From positions 5,952,001 through 6,016,000 of the forward strand of contig NZ_CP084058.1 in the NCBI RefSeq assembly GCF_020215645.1: a stretch of 64,000 nucleotides of DNA. The letters are read 5' to 3'. The position numbers were made by a program, and so were the translations under genes. A model generated the notes under the pieces. The model ran no database searches, was not told the DNA's origin, and saw only the letters and a program-made list of their open reading frames with translations. This stretch comes from Nonomuraea gerenzanensis. GTDB lineage: Bacteria; Actinomycetota; Actinomycetes; Streptosporangiales; Streptosporangiaceae. Positions 52,318-60,791 of this stretch are shown piece after piece (within the stretch, counting starts at the first letter, position 1; each line of letters begins with the position of its first letter).

Positions 52318-52917
52318 TCAACGCCCCCAGCCCGAGCGCACGCGCTCGCGGTGCACGGCGGGCACCGCGTCGGGGTAGGCCCGCTGCGTGCCCCTGGCCA
52401 CGACCGCGGTCAGCCCCGCCTTGATCAGGTCGCCGGGCAGGAAGACGAGGCTGCTCCAGGCCGCCGCGCCGAGCGACATCCCGCCCACCAGCGCCCAGAC
52501 CGGGATCCCGAACAGATAGATCACGCCGATGCCGCCTACCAAGCAGGCCGCGAACAGCTGCGGGGTGCTCGGGCTGCGGCCGGCCCGCTCCACCAGCCAC
52601 CCGATCACGGCCGCCCCGGGCAGCCAGCCGATCAGGAACCCGGCCGACGGCCCGGTGAACACCCCGAGCCCGCCCCGGCCGCCGGCCGCCAGCGGGAGCC
52701 CCGCGGCGATCAGCACCAGCAGCACCAGGACGGCCAGCGCGGCCCGCCACGAGCCCAGGATCACCCCGGCCAGCATCACGCCCAGCGTCTGGAGCGTGAT
52801 GGGGACGGTGGTCCCGAAGACGTTGAACGTGCCGGGCACGCCGAGGACGGCGATGAGCGCCGCGAACACGGCCACCCTCGCCAGGGTCTGCATCGCGAAC
52901 CCGCGCTGTTTCTTCAT
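52318..52917 (-). CDS. bioY: Biotin transporter substrate-binding subunit BioY
   Basis: 199 residues with about six membrane helices. BioY motifs: VPGTFNVFGTTVPITLQTLGVMLAG at the start and GVFTGPSAGFLIGWLPGA in the middle, both lining the biotin site. First gene of the operon bioY-ligase-thiolase-bioM-bioN. The start ATG at 52917 is directly preceded by a small palindrome and lacks a ribosome site, so the transcript may be leaderless. Confidence 0.92.
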   Translation of the reverse strand: MKKQRGFAMQTLARVAVFAALIAVLGVPGTFNVFGTTVPITLQTLGVMLAGVILGSWRAALAVLVLLVLIAAGLPLAAGGRGGLGVFTGPSAGFLIGWLPGAAVIGWLVERAGRSPSTPQLFAACLVGGIGVIYLFGIPVWALVGGMSLGAAAWSSLVFLPGDLIKAGLTAVVARGTQRAYPDAVPAVHRERVRSGWGR

Positions 52918-52935
52918 GGTGTAGATCCCACACCA
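52917..52935 (-). promoter_or_regulatory. Palindrome at the start of bioY
   Basis: TGGTGT, seven bases, ACACCA: a perfect 6-bp dyad touching the bioY start codon. It does not resemble the published BioQ or BirA boxes as I remember them. It could be the operator of an unknown biotin regulator and covers the expected -10 region of a leaderless promoter. Confidence 0.4.
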
Positions 52936-52982
52936 CGGCGGTCACGGACGGGCATGGAGGGTTCCCACAACTTTACGGCGGA

Positions 52983-53612
52983 TCATCTGCGAGTGACGGA
53001 TACCGTCCGCGCCGAGCAGCGGGCCTCCTGGAACGCCTTGGTGATCCGCTCCTCGTGCGAGGCGAGCTCCTCGGCCGGCAGCGTGCGGTTCGGCAGCGTG
53101 AACTCCAGCTTCCTGGAGACCGACAGCGTGATCCGGATCTGGTCGGGGGCGAGCGCCGCACGGTCGGGGTAGCGCAGCCGGATCCGGTAGTCGGCCACGC
53201 TGCCGCCGCCCTCCAGGCAGGAGCGGGCGCCGTCCTCGACACGTTTCATCAGGCCCTGGTTGATCTGCCTGCCCTGCATGGGGACGAGGTTGTAGCGCAG
53301 GCCGACGCCGTCGAAGGAGGCGGCGATGAGGTGGCCGCCGTTCCAGTCGCCGCGCCCGCCCCAGTCGCCCACCGTGCCCTGGCAGCCGGTGCGCGTGGCG
53401 GATTTGTCCACGAGTTTCCTGGCCAGCGCCTCGACGGGGCGTCCCGAGTCGTCGGTGGTGAAGGTGTGGTGGTGGGCGTGGTAGGTGTGGGCGGGCTGGA
53501 GGTGGCGCTCGCAGGGGGCGGCGTCGGGCGCGTACACGGGCGCCGCCGCGGCGGCGGTCAGCAGCAGGGCGGCGGCGCTCGCGCGTCGCAGGGCAGGGGG
53601 AAGTGCGGGCAC
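52983..53612 (-). CDS. Secreted His-Me-finger-type nuclease
   Basis: 209 residues from GTG at 53612. A signal peptide (1-27) ends AAAAPVYA. The core resembles DNA/RNA non-specific endonucleases: GDWNGGHLIAASFDG (His94 as general base), YNLVPM (Asn108) and INQG (Asn118, metal ligand). Four cysteines (34, 77 and two later) suggest disulfides in the exported form. It may serve nutrient scavenging or antagonism. A CRP-like palindrome lies about 115 bp upstream. Confidence 0.75.
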   Translation of the reverse strand: MPALPPALRRASAAALLLTAAAAAPVYAPDAAPCERHLQPAHTYHAHHHTFTTDDSGRPVEALARKLVDKSATRTGCQGTVGDWGGRGDWNGGHLIAASFDGVGLRYNLVPMQGRQINQGLMKRVEDGARSCLEGGGSVADYRIRLRYPDRAALAPDQIRITLSVSRKLEFTLPNRTLPAEELASHEERITKAFQEARCSARTVSVTRR

Positions 53613-53725
53613 GATGGCGTTCCTCTCGGGAAGGAAAGATCGCCGGCCAGGCGCGATAGGCCGATGGAGGGGCGGGCAAATGGCCGTATCGGCCGCCTCG
53701 TCGGCTTTGTCGCGACATTCGTGCC

Positions 53726-53741
53726 CGTGACGGAAGTCACG
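53726..53741. promoter_or_regulatory. CRP-like palindrome upstream of the nuclease gene
   Basis: CGTGAC, GGAA, GTCACG: perfect 6-bp arms reading GTGA-N6-TCAC, the core of cAMP-receptor-protein sites. It is about 115 bp before the nuclease start, a position suited to activation. An imperfect GTAAC/GTTAC dyad follows at 53741-53761. Confidence 0.4.
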
Positions 53742-53772
53742 TAACGTTGCTTAACGGTTACTGTTAGTTGTT

Positions 53773-54837
53773 TCAGGCGGCCAGGCGCAGGGCGCGGGCC
53801 ACGTCCACGGTGGCGGCCGAGGTCTCGGTGGCGGTGTAGCCGTCGCGCGGGGAGGCGTCGAGGTCCTTCAGCCCGTTGCCGCTGAGCGTGATCACGATGC
53901 GCAGGCCGGGCTCCAGCCCGCCCCTGGCGTGCAGGTCGAGCAGGCCCGCCACGCCGGCCGCCGAGGCGGGCTCGGCGAAGACGCCGTCCCTGCGGGCCAC
54001 CAGCCGGTACGCCGCGAAGATCTGCTCGTCGGTCACCGCGGCGATGAGCCCGCCCGACTCGTCACGTGCCGCCAGGGCGGCGTCCCAGGTCGCGGGGTGG
54101 CCGATGTTGATCGCGGTGGCCGCCGTGCGCGGCTCGGCGACGGGCTCGCCGCGCACGAACGGCGCCGCGCCGGCCGCCTGGAAGCCCCACAGGCGCGGCA
54201 GCCGCGACGACAGCCCCGCCTTCCGGTAATTGCGGTAACCGCCCCAGGTGGCGGTGATGTTGCCGCCGTTGCCCACCGGCAGGCAGTGCACGTCGGGCGC
54301 GTCGCCGAGGGCGTCGACGATCTCGTAGGCCACCGTGCGCTGCCCGGCCAGGCGCAGCTCGTTGCCGACCGAGTTGACCAGCGCGATCGGGTGGTGGGCG
54401 GCCAGCTCGCGGGCCACGCGCAGGCAGTCGTCGAACGTGCCGTCGATCTCCACGATCTCGGCGCCGTACCGGACGGCCTGGCTCAGCTTGCCCAGCGCCA
54501 CCCCGCTCCTGGGCACCAGCACGGCGGCCGTCAGCCCGGCGCGGGCGGCGTAGGCGGCGGCCGAGGCGCTGGTGTTGCCCGTCGAGGCGCAGATGACGGC
54601 CTCGGCGCCGGCCTCGGCCGCCCGGCTGATCGCCACCGTCATGCCGCGGTCCTTGAACGAGCCCGTCGGGTTCGCACCCTCGACCTTGAGCCAGACCTCG
54701 CACCCGGTGAGCTCGGACAGGTGGTGCGAGTGCAGCAGCGGGGTGTTGCCCTCATTGAGCGAGACGGACGGGGTGGAGGAGGTGACCGGCAGCCAGCGCC
54801 GGTAGGAGCTGTCGATCAGGCCGTGCCAGGTAGTCAT
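53773..54837 (-). CDS. thrC: Threonine synthase
   Basis: 354 residues. The PLP lysine lies in TGSFKDRG (Lys62); other PLP contacts are [39 protein letters not shown] and [11 protein letters not shown]. It converts O-phosphohomoserine to threonine in the cytoplasm. The length matches the short actinobacterial type. It stands alone, away from hom and thrB, which suggests either a relocated gene or a second copy. A start at 54837 gives the complete N-terminus ([14 protein letters not shown]). Confidence 0.92.
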   Translation of the reverse strand: MTTWHGLIDSSYRRWLPVTSSTPSVSLNEGNTPLLHSHHLSELTGCEVWLKVEGANPTGSFKDRGMTVAISRAAEAGAEAVICASTGNTSASAAAYAARAGLTAAVLVPRSGVALGKLSQAVRYGAEIVEIDGTFDDCLRVARELAAHHPIALVNSVGNELRLAGQRTVAYEIVDALGDAPDVHCLPVGNGGNITATWGGYRNYRKAGLSSRLPRLWGFQAAGAAPFVRGEPVAEPRTAATAINIGHPATWDAALAARDESGGLIAAVTDEQIFAAYRLVARRDGVFAEPASAAGVAGLLDLHARGGLEPGLRIVITLSGNGLKDLDASPRDGYTATETSAATVDVARALRLAA

Positions 54838-54901
54838 GGCGGCACCGTAACACTCGTTTCGTACATGTCGTCAAATGGTGGACGGTGTAACATTTGTCAT
54901 T

Positions 54902-55717
54902 GTGGAGAACGAGACGATCGCGGCCCGGCTCGGCGCCGTCTATCCCGAGCTGCCGCCAGGGGAGCGTGCCGTCGTGCGGGTGCTGCTCGACGACTATCCG
55001 TTCGCGGCGCTGGGCTCGCTGCGCGCCCTGGCCGAGCGGGCGGGGGTGAGCCCGCCGACGGCGTCGCGGCTGTTCGACCGGCTGGGGTTCGGCGGGTTCG
55101 CCGCGTTCCAGGCGGCGGTGCGGCACGGGGCCCGCGACCGTTCGCAGCTGCTGGAGCACGTCGCCGGCCCCTCAGGGCTCGGGCAGGCGGCGGAGGACCT
55201 GCGGGCCGGGCTCGACGGCACGCTGGCCGCCGTCCCAGAGTCGCTCTGCCAGAAGGCGGCGGAGCTGCTGGCGGAGGCCAGGACCGTGTGGGCGCTGGGC
55301 GGGCCGCTGAGCGAGCTGGCGGCCGAGTACCTGATCCGCCAGCTCGCCAGCCTGCGCCCCGGCGCGCACCGGGTGCCCGGCTCTGTGCCCGCCCGGGCCC
55401 GTACGGTGCTGGACCTGGGGCCGTCCGACGTGGTCGTGGCCTACGACTTCCGCCGCTACTCCCCCGACACCGCCCGCTTCGTGCGGGCCGCGCACGAGCG
55501 CGGCGCGCGCCTGGTGCTCGTCACCGACGCCTGGGGGTCACCGCTGGCCGCCCAGGCGCAGCTGCTGATCAGCCTGCCGCGTGAGGCGAGCGGCCCGATC
55601 GCGCCGCTCGCACACGAGATCGCGGTCACCGAGCTGCTGCTCGTCGCCACGGCCGGGCTGCTCGCGCCGGCCGCGCGGCTGGCCGACCTGGACGCGCTCA
55701 CCCGATCCCTGTCCTGA
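54902..55717 (+). CDS. MurR/RpiR-family transcriptional regulator
   Basis: 271 residues from GTG at 54902 (an ATG at 54875 is possible). The HTH_6 domain contains ALGSLRALAERAGVSPPTASRLFDRLGFGGFAAFQ; the SIS domain (about 120-260) includes ALGGPLSELAAEYLIRQLA and VVVAYDFRRYSPDTARFVRAA, which normally bind a phosphosugar. TAACAT at 54887-54892 could be a -10 box giving a leaderless message. Divergent from thrC, convergent with the carboxylesterase (20-bp overlap of the ends). Confidence 0.85.
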   Translation: MENETIAARLGAVYPELPPGERAVVRVLLDDYPFAALGSLRALAERAGVSPPTASRLFDRLGFGGFAAFQAAVRHGARDRSQLLEHVAGPSGLGQAAEDLRAGLDGTLAAVPESLCQKAAELLAEARTVWALGGPLSELAAEYLIRQLASLRPGAHRVPGSVPARARTVLDLGPSDVVVAYDFRRYSPDTARFVRAAHERGARLVLVTDAWGSPLAAQAQLLISLPREASGPIAPLAHEIAVTELLLVATAGLLAPAARLADLDALTRSLS

Positions 55718-57254
55718 TCCGCGGCGTGGTGCCCAGCGACGCCCAGAACGCGCAGTTGCTCGCCTTGGCCGTGTTCACCGTACGGATGCCGCGCGGGCCG
55801 GGCGCCAGGCTCAGCACGTCGCCCGCCGAGCGGAAGCGCGGCCACAGCGCCGGCTTGGGGCGTCCGGTGGCGGCGAACGACGTCCAGAAGCCGACCATGG
55901 CGTCCGACAGCCGCCGCTGCTCGGCGTTCAGCTCGGTGCCGGGCAGCAGGCCGGGGAAGAGGTACATCAGCTCGGAGGCGTGGTAGGCGCCCTCCTCGAA
56001 GCCCGGCACGTCGATCAGCGGCGGCGCCGTCCTGTCGGCGAACTGGTAGCCGTAGACCGGCACGCCGGAGCGGGCGAACAGGCGCAGCGCGTCCAGGTGG
56101 CCGCAGGTGGCCAGCGGCGTGCCGAAGTCCGTCAGTATGGTCGCGATCCCGATCCGCAGGTCGGGGTAGTCGGCGGCCGGGTAGCGGGCCAGGACCGCGT
56201 CGGCGTCCGCGCCGTACGTCTGGCGCGCGAACCCCTCGTACTGCGCCGCCGTGATCGGCTGCGGGAACTGCGCGGAGACGTACAGCCGCACCTCGTCCAG
56301 CGTGTTGCCGTGGATGATCGGCATGCGGTGGTAGCGCCCCGAGGCGAAGGCGTCGCGCGGCTGCTCGGGCAGCACGTCGTCGGCTCCTGCCACGGGGTAC
56401 GGGTTGGCCTCCTGATAGCCCTCCAGCAGGGTCTTGACCGGCAGCGCGCGCAGGCAGGCGGCGTCGGAGCAGCCCACGGCGGTGGCGAAGGCGGCCCCGG
56501 CGGTCTCGGCCTCGGTCTCGGTTCTGGTGGGCCAGGCGCAGCTGTAGCTCTGCGGGATCGCGCGGTGGAAGAGCCCCGCCGCCGGCGGTGAGGCCAGGTG
56601 GGCGCAGGTGTCTGCGGCGCCGGCCGACTCGCCGAACAGGGTCACGTTGCCCGGGTCGCCGCCGAAGGCCGCGATGTTGCGGCGTACCCAGCGCAGCGCC
56701 GCCTGCTGGTCGAGCAGGCCGTAGTTGCCGCTCTGGTAGCGCTCGCCGGCCTCCAGCGCGGAGTGGGCCAGCCAGCCCAGCACGCCGAGCCGGTAGTTGA
56801 CGGTGACGACCACGACGCCGCCGTCCACCGCCAGCTTGGCGCCGTCGTACAGGGCGCTGTTGCCGTTGACGTTGCCGCCGCCGTGCAGCCACACCATGAC
56901 GGGCAGCCGCCCGGCGCGGCGCGGGGTGGTGACGTTGAGGTAGAGGCAGTCCTCGACGTACGTCGGCTGCGGGTTGCCCAGGGGGGTCGCGGGCTGCGCG
57001 CACTGGCTGGCGAACGCGGTCGCGTCGCGCACGCCCTGCCACGCCCGGGCCGGTCGCGGCGCCTTCCAGCGCAGCTCGCCGACCGGCGGCTCGGCGTACG
57101 GGATGCCCTTGAACTGGCGGCGGTCGTCGAGCACCTGGCCCTTGACCAGCCCCTTGTCGGTCCGCACCTGGCCCGGGGGCCCGGGATCGGCGGCGGCCGG
57201 CGTGGCGAGGAGGGTGGTGAGGAGCAGAATCGCTGCTGCGGGAATGAGTCGCAC
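55698..57254 (-). CDS. Secreted type-B carboxylesterase
   Basis: 518 residues from GTG at 57254 with AAGGAGATCTCC upstream. A signal peptide occupies residues 1-22 (LLLTTLLATPAAA). The oxyanion region is VMVWLHGGGNVNG, the nucleophile elbow VTLFGESAGAADTCAHLA (Ser about 208), the acidic residue lies near HGNTLDEVRLYV, and the histidine in GAYHASELMYLFP. It hydrolyses esters outside the cell. Cysteine pairs typical of the family are present. The remnant at 46597-47028 is from a different, non-secreted relative. Confidence 0.9.
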   Translation of the reverse strand: MRLIPAAAILLLTTLLATPAAADPGPPGQVRTDKGLVKGQVLDDRRQFKGIPYAEPPVGELRWKAPRPARAWQGVRDATAFASQCAQPATPLGNPQPTYVEDCLYLNVTTPRRAGRLPVMVWLHGGGNVNGNSALYDGAKLAVDGGVVVVTVNYRLGVLGWLAHSALEAGERYQSGNYGLLDQQAALRWVRRNIAAFGGDPGNVTLFGESAGAADTCAHLASPPAAGLFHRAIPQSYSCAWPTRTETEAETAGAAFATAVGCSDAACLRALPVKTLLEGYQEANPYPVAGADDVLPEQPRDAFASGRYHRMPIIHGNTLDEVRLYVSAQFPQPITAAQYEGFARQTYGADADAVLARYPAADYPDLRIGIATILTDFGTPLATCGHLDALRLFARSGVPVYGYQFADRTAPPLIDVPGFEEGAYHASELMYLFPGLLPGTELNAEQRRLSDAMVGFWTSFAATGRPKPALWPRFRSAGDVLSLAPGPRGIRTVNTAKASNCAFWASLGTTPRIRTGIG

Positions 57255-57331
57255 GGAGATCTCCTTCCGGCGGAGCGCCCTGACCTTGCACGTGTGGGCG
57301 CCACGACCGTACACGCAGGCCCGGCGCCCGG

Positions 57332-57859
57332 CTAGCCGGAAGGGGTCAGCCGCTTGTAAAAGAAGCTGCAGTCGCTCAGGGTGCCGTCGGGAGAGGCGGC
57401 GTAGCCGGGGACGACGCCGAAGCGGGTCCATCCGCCGGACAGGTAGACGTGCTCGGCGGTGCTGCCGGTCTCGGTGTCGAGCAGGAGCAGGCTCGCCCCC
57501 GACTCCAGGGCTGCCTGCTCGGCGACGGCGAGCAAGGCGCGTGACAGGCCCTGGCCGCGGGCGTCGCGGTGGACCATCAGCTTGACGATCTCGGCGCGGT
57601 GCCGGGCGTTGGCCTTGGCGGCAGGGAGGAGGCCGACGGTGCCGGCCATGACGCCGTCCACCCGGCACGCCCAGACGTGCAGGCTGCCCGCGGCCACCGC
57701 CGGGGCCTGCGCCCGCCACCACGCCGCCGCGGCCTCGTGGTCGAACGGCTGCACGAACCCCAGGGAGGCGCCGTCGTCCACGGCGTCGACCAGCAGGCCG
57801 GCCAGCTCCTTGACGCAGTGCTCGAACTCCTCGGCGGACAGGCGGGCGATGGTGCGCAT
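57332..57859 (-). CDS. GNAT-family N-acetyltransferase
   Basis: 175 residues from ATG at 57859. The acetyl-CoA binding loop reads VHRDARGQGLSRALLAVAEQAAL (about residues 95-117), preceded by RAEIVKLMV, and a later strand VYLSGGWTRFGVVPGYA completes the fold. It should acetylate an amine of a small molecule. It is 11 bp downstream of the XRE-cupin regulator gene and so is expected to be under its control; such XRE-cupin/GNAT pairs are frequent. Confidence 0.88.
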   Translation of the reverse strand: MRTIARLSAEEFEHCVKELAGLLVDAVDDGASLGFVQPFDHEAAAAWWRAQAPAVAAGSLHVWACRVDGVMAGTVGLLPAAKANARHRAEIVKLMVHRDARGQGLSRALLAVAEQAALESGASLLLLDTETGSTAEHVYLSGGWTRFGVVPGYAASPDGTLSDCSFFYKRLTPSG

Positions 57860-57870
57860 GGGTTCCCTTC

Positions 57871-58437
57871 TCACGGCAGCACAAGGAAGATCGCGTAGCG
57901 GGACGGGCCCGGGCCGGGACAGCGGAAGCGGGAGGCGCCCCACAAGCGGAAGCGCAGGCAGCCGCCGGCTTCCACGAGGTGCGTGCGGCCGTTCGCGGTG
58001 ATCTCCACGGCGCCCTCCAGCGCCCAGATGTGCTGCTCCAGCCCAGGTACGGGCGGCGCGTCGTAGGAGATGTCGGCCCCCGGCCGCAGCGTCGCCTCGA
58101 CGACCTCGCCGCGCAGCCCCGCATGCGGCGGGGAGACCGAGCGGCGCACGAACCCCGACTCCTCGTCCCGCCACACCGGCTGCTGCCCGGCGCTCAGCAG
58201 GCGCGGCGGCTCGTCCTCCACCTCGGCCAGCAGCCGGGACATCGTCCGCTCGTACACCTCGCACAGCTTGCCCAGCAGCGACGCCGTGGGGCTGATCTCG
58301 GCGCGCTCCAGCCGCGACAGCGTCGAGCGGCTGATGCCGGAGCGCTGCGCCAGCTCCTCCAGCGACCAGCCGCGCTCGACGCGCAGCTCGGCCAGGCGGT
58401 CGGCGAGCCGGGCGTCCACATCGTCCAGGTCTCTCAC
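57871..58437 (-). CDS. XRE-family regulator with cupin domain
   Basis: 188 residues from GTG at 58437. Residues about 8-62 form a helix-turn-helix (RLAELRVERGWSLEELAQRSGISRSTLSRLERAEISPTASLLGKL); residues about 110-186 a cupin sensor (LEQHIWALEGAVEITANGRTHLVEAGGCLRF). These regulators sense small ligands such as sugars or amines. TAGAAT on the minus strand (58445-58450) lies in a palindrome right before the GTG, with no ribosome site: a leaderless, self-controlled gene. Its promoter overlaps the 3' end of the GT39-like gene. Confidence 0.88.
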   Translation of the reverse strand: MRDLDDVDARLADRLAELRVERGWSLEELAQRSGISRSTLSRLERAEISPTASLLGKLCEVYERTMSRLLAEVEDEPPRLLSAGQQPVWRDEESGFVRRSVSPPHAGLRGEVVEATLRPGADISYDAPPVPGLEQHIWALEGAVEITANGRTHLVEAGGCLRFRLWGASRFRCPGPGPSRYAIFLVLP

Positions 58438-59801
58438 ATCTGGGATTCTATCCCAGATCTGGGATGCATGAGTGCGGCGGCCAGGCAGGCGACCGGGATG
58501 ACGGGCAGCACGTAGCGGTGATCGAAGTCCAGGACCGCCACCGGGCCGGCCAGCAGGCCCATCGCCACGGCCCACGGCAGCAGCGCGACGCGGGGGCGTC
58601 GTACCGCCGCGACCGCGCCGGCCAGGAGGATCACGCCGAGGAACGGGCCGCGCAGGTAGGCGGCGTACTGGTAGGCGATGAGGAAGTCGGCGTACGGGGA
58701 CACCGAGGACAGGCCGCGGATGTCCGGGTCGTACTCGCGCTTGACCTGGTCGACCAGCGGCTGGTCCGGCAGCTCCCAGTGGCCGCTCCTGAAGCCGAAC
58801 GCGGGGGTGGTGCGGTCGGGGTGCGGGATCGGCGTCCAGGAGAAGGCGATCGCGGTGTCGCGGACGACGTGGCCCAGGTAGTCCAGCGGCTGGGCGAGGA
58901 TCGCGTCGATCGCGAACGAGCGGGCCAGGTCGTTGTGCGCGAAACGGCCGCCGGGCAGCAGGTTGAGTGACGCCTGAGGGGCCCAGACGTACTCCGAGGC
59001 CGCGTCCACCTTCGTGCCGTTGGGGCACAGGCGGGCCTGCTCGGGCGGCGGCTGGATGCGGGCGCAGTCGGCGAAGGTCATCGTGCGGGCCCACAGGGCG
59101 ACGCCGTCGGCGCCGCTGAGGGCGAAGCGGCCGTGGTGGGCGGCGTACCAGGACGCGTAGCCGGCCAGCGGCAGCGCGGCGGCCAGGACCAGCGCGGCCA
59201 GGGGCCGCCACCCCACGCGCCGCACGCCCAGCACGAGCACGACGAGCAGCAGCAGCGGCAGCGCGATGGTCCTGGTCAGCGTGGCGGCGGCGAACAGCAG
59301 GCCCGCTGCGGCGGCGGCGCGCACGGACAGCTTCCGCGACCACATCAGCACGGCCAGCCCGGCCACGACGAGGAAGATGAACTGCGTGTCGGACAGCACG
59401 CCGTGCTCCAGGCGCAGGAAGGAGGCGTCGAACAGCAGCGGCACCGTGGCCAGGGCCGCCACCCAGCCGGGGGCCGACCTGCGGCGCAGCACCGCGTAGA
59501 GGAGCACCCCGGTGCCCAGGCCGAGGCCGTGCTGAACCGCTGCGACCAGCTCCACGCTGTGGAACGGCAGCAGCGCGCGCAGCAGCAGGGGGTAGCCGAT
59601 GGGATGGAACGTCGCCGACGGGGCCGGGTGCACGGCGGTGTCGAGGTAGGTGAAGGAGTCGTACCAGTAGAGGGTGACGGGGCGGTAGCCCAGCATCGTC
59701 ACCACGCGCAGCGCGGCGGCCAGGGCCAGCAGTGCGGTGAACAGGCGGTGGCCGGCGAGGTGGCGCTGCGGCGGGAGCGCCACCCGGGTGTCGGTGAGCA
59801 C
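58434..59801 (-). CDS. GT39/ArnT-like membrane glycosyltransferase
   Basis: 455 residues from GTG at 59801, with about ten membrane segments. The first external loop has YWYDSFTYLD, where GT-C enzymes place catalytic acidic residues; a soluble loop lies around residues 240-350. Such proteins move sugars or mannose from polyprenyl-phosphate carriers to proteins or lipids. The acceptor is unknown. Its stop overlaps the start of the XRE-cupin gene, whose promoter and operator are embedded in its last codons. Confidence 0.75.
   Translation of the reverse strand: MLTDTRVALPPQRHLAGHRLFTALLALAAALRVVTMLGYRPVTLYWYDSFTYLDTAVHPAPSATFHPIGYPLLLRALLPFHSVELVAAVQHGLGLGTGVLLYAVLRRRSAPGWVAALATVPLLFDASFLRLEHGVLSDTQFIFLVVAGLAVLMWSRKLSVRAAAAAGLLFAAATLTRTIALPLLLLVVLVLGVRRVGWRPLAALVLAAALPLAGYASWYAAHHGRFALSGADGVALWARTMTFADCARIQPPPEQARLCPNGTKVDAASEYVWAPQASLNLLPGGRFAHNDLARSFAIDAILAQPLDYLGHVVRDTAIAFSWTPIPHPDRTTPAFGFRSGHWELPDQPLVDQVKREYDPDIRGLSSVSPYADFLIAYQYAAYLRGPFLGVILLAGAVAAVRRPRVALLPWAVAMGLLAGPVAVLDFDHRYVLPVIPVACLAAALMHPRSGIESQM
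58438..58465 (-). promoter_or_regulatory. Autoregulatory operator and promoter of the XRE-cupin gene
   Basis: ATCTGGGAT (58438-58446), TCT, ATCCCAGAT (58450-58458) form a perfect 9-bp dyad; a third half-site ATCTGGGAT follows at 58457-58465. The -10 box TAGAAT sits at the dyad centre, so bound regulator excludes polymerase. The start codon begins one base away. Confidence 0.7.
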
Positions 59802-59954
59802 GCGAAATCCGATCTCGGGGCATGACGGGGTGCCGCGCAGGCTGAAGACAGCGCATGGCGGTGACGGGGGTCGGGGCGTTCGGCGCCTGACCTGGACTCA
59901 GCGCAGGTCAGGCTGGTGAGGAAAGGCTCAGGTCAGGTTGGTATCGGGGAAGGC

Positions 59955-60791
59955 TCAGCAGCCGGGCTGCGGCATCGGCTCGCGCTCGGCGGCGGGCTCG
60001 GCGCCGACCAGCAGCAGGGCCAGGCCGTCGGCGCTCATGACGCCGTCGTGCACGTACCAGCCGCCGGGGGACGTGAAGCTGACGGGCTTGCCGTACGCGA
60101 TGTACGACGGCGTGACGCCGCGCTCGCGCAGCAGTGCCGAGACGTCGGTGACGCTCTTGTTGACGAAGTCCACGCAGTGCAGGGGCTCGCCGGGAAGGGC
60201 GATGCCGGGCGGCATCTTGTACCGCTCGCCGGGCAGGGCTCGCCTGCCGAGCGTGATCCTGGCCTTCTTGTCGAAGTCGATCGGCACCTTCAGCCCGACG
60301 GGGCAGCCCATGGACCGCTCGCACGGGCCCGGGGAGTCGATGGTGGTGATCGGGCCCTCGGCGGGCACCGACTCGCCAGCTCGCAGCCGGTCCAGGTCGT
60401 TGATCACGAACATCCGTCCCGTCATGCTCGCGGAAGTCGGCACCAGGGCGAGCGAGATGTCCAGGCCCCTGGCCCGCAGCTCGCGCTGGTACACCTCCGG
60501 ATCGGCCATCAGGTCCTTGACCGTGATCACGTAGTGGCCGTCCACCACGTCGATGTCCAGGGCGGCGGAGGCGGGCGCCTGGGCGACGCCGACGGACAGC
60601 AGGGCCGTCAGCGCCGCCAGCACCGGCACGGCCGCCCACCTGCGCGGCCGGGGCAGGGCAGGCCACCTGCGGCGGCGGGATCCGGCGACGGGAACGGAGG
60701 TGATCTCCTCCAGCAGCTCCCTGGCGATCGGCGTCATCCCGGGCCCGGGGTCGGGCGCGATGCCGGCCACCAGGCGGTCGATCTCGTGCAT
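59955..60791 (-). CDS. Single-pass membrane protein encoded with an ECF sigma factor
   Basis: 278 residues from ATG at 60791. Residues 1-50 are cytoplasmic (MHEIDRLVAGIAPDPGPG), a membrane helix lies near 54-74 (AVPVLAALTALLSVGVAQA), and about 200 residues are external, including two cysteines and repeated short motifs (DGHYVITVKDLMADPEVYQ). The ATG overlaps the sigma factor stop. Proteins of this layout are common beside actinobacterial sigma factors and may regulate them, but no zinc anti-sigma HxxxCxxC motif is present. Function unknown. Confidence 0.75.
   Translation of the reverse strand: MHEIDRLVAGIAPDPGPGMTPIARELLEEITSVPVAGSRRRRWPALPRPRRWAAVPVLAALTALLSVGVAQAPASAALDIDVVDGHYVITVKDLMADPEVYQRELRARGLDISLALVPTSASMTGRMFVINDLDRLRAGESVPAEGPITTIDSPGPCERSMGCPVGLKVPIDFDKKARITLGRRALPGERYKMPPGIALPGEPLHCVDFVNKSVTDVSALLRERGVTPSYIAYGKPVSFTSPGGWYVHDGVMSADGLALLLVGAEPAAEREPMPQPGC

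Noticed and set aside
52917..52935. Calling the bioY palindrome a BioQ or BirA box
   Set aside because: The arms TGGTGT/ACACCA do not fit the BioQ or BirA consensus as I know them; left as an unassigned operator candidate.
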